This document shows positions 8,871 through 9,048 of a DNA stretch of 9,048 nucleotides, piece after piece. Where the stretch lies: NCBI GenBank assembly GCA_028690885.1, contig JAQVAJ010000037.1, positions 1 through 9,048 of the forward strand, written 5' to 3'. Every line of letters begins with the position of its first letter. The first letter of the stretch is position 1. The notes beneath the pieces are model-generated. The model did no database searches, was not told the DNA's origin, and saw only the letters and a program-made list of their open reading frames with translations. Position numbers and translations under genes: made by a program. The stretch is from Clostridia bacterium (GTDB lineage Bacteria; Bacillota; Clostridia; DUPQ01).

Positions 8871-8880
8871 AAAAGCATGT

Positions 8881-9048
8881 ATGACAAAATGTATAAATGA
8901 AAATAGTTGTGTAGTATTGTCCAATGTGGTTCCTTTTAATGATTTCTTTTACTATTCATGTTTTTATACAATGCTTTTTACTGCGGTTCAGTTACTGAAT
9001 AAAAGTATTTTCCCCTATATGGTCAATCTTTTATCATATTACTCGTTA
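8881..9048 (+). CDS. 5' end of an unidentified gene, cut by the right edge
   Basis: The frame from ATG 8881 stays open for 56 codons to the end of the window. The visible protein starts MTKCINENSCVVLSNVVPF and continues with an aromatic, cysteine-containing stretch (NDFFYYSCFYTMLFTAV, then NKSIFPYMVNLLSYY). It is preceded by a strong Shine-Dalgarno site at 8864-8870 and follows the NRPS stop by 23 nt, so it belongs to the same transcript. The pattern of aromatic residues, a single SC and then a hydrophobic helix loosely recalls the N-terminus of BtrH-like cysteine acyltransferase/peptidase proteins found in Bacillota NRPS clusters, with the SC cysteine as the possible nucleophile. This is only an impression from a short fragment, and the function should be treated as unknown. 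It does not begin like a ClbP-type peptidase, which would start with a signal peptide. Confidence 0.6.
   Translation, partial: MTKCINENSCVVLSNVVPFNDFFYYSCFYTMLFTAVQLLNKSIFPYMVNLLSYYSL

Noticed and set aside
8858..8880. Transcription terminator after the NRPS gene
   Set aside because: The 23-nt gap has no inverted repeat or T-run and is filled by the ribosome site of the next gene.

Overview
The window looks like the interior of a biosynthetic gene cluster from a low-GC Gram-positive bacterium (Bacillota). The DNA is AT-rich, the purine-rich Shine-Dalgarno sites are strong, the coding is dense and on one strand only, and the condensation domain resembles the starter condensation domains of Bacillus lipopeptide synthetases. 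I cannot place the organism below phylum.

Layout, all on the + strand: (1) the C-terminal part of a discrete malonyl-CoA:ACP-type acyltransferase, cut by the left edge (1-909); (2) a B12-binding-domain radical SAM enzyme (919-2358); (3) a NodU/CmcH-family O-carbamoyltransferase (2355-4298), overlapping gene 2 by ATGA; (4) a one-module nonribosomal peptide synthetase with order C-A-T-E (4337-8857); (5) the first 56 codons of a further gene (8881 to beyond the right edge). Gaps are 9, -4, 38 and 23 nt, with no room for internal promoters or terminators, so the five genes are almost certainly one transcript. No RNA gene, mobile element, CRISPR array or long repeat was seen.

The central point is the NRPS module. 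Reading the ten adenylation-pocket positions by alignment to GrsA gives D-L-T-K-I-G-E-V-G-K, one conservative change from the classic asparagine code DLTKLGEVGK. The module opens with a starter-like condensation domain and closes with an epimerization domain, so its predicted product is an N-acyl-D-asparaginyl thioester. This is the initiation unit of prodrug-type NRPS-PKS pathways (colibactin ClbN, zwittermicin, amicoumacin, xenocoumacin), where the acyl-D-Asn cap is later removed by a membrane D-asparaginyl peptidase of the ClbP/ZmaM/XcnG type.

Taken together, the discrete AT (polyketide extender supply), the radical SAM enzyme (C-methylation or another radical tailoring step), the carbamoyltransferase (O-carbamoylation) and the acyl-D-Asn starter module point to a carbamoylated hybrid polyketide-peptide made as an inactive precursor. 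The remaining PKS/NRPS modules, the activating peptidase and the exporter would lie outside the window. Pathway-level statements are inference from domain content; the product is unknown.
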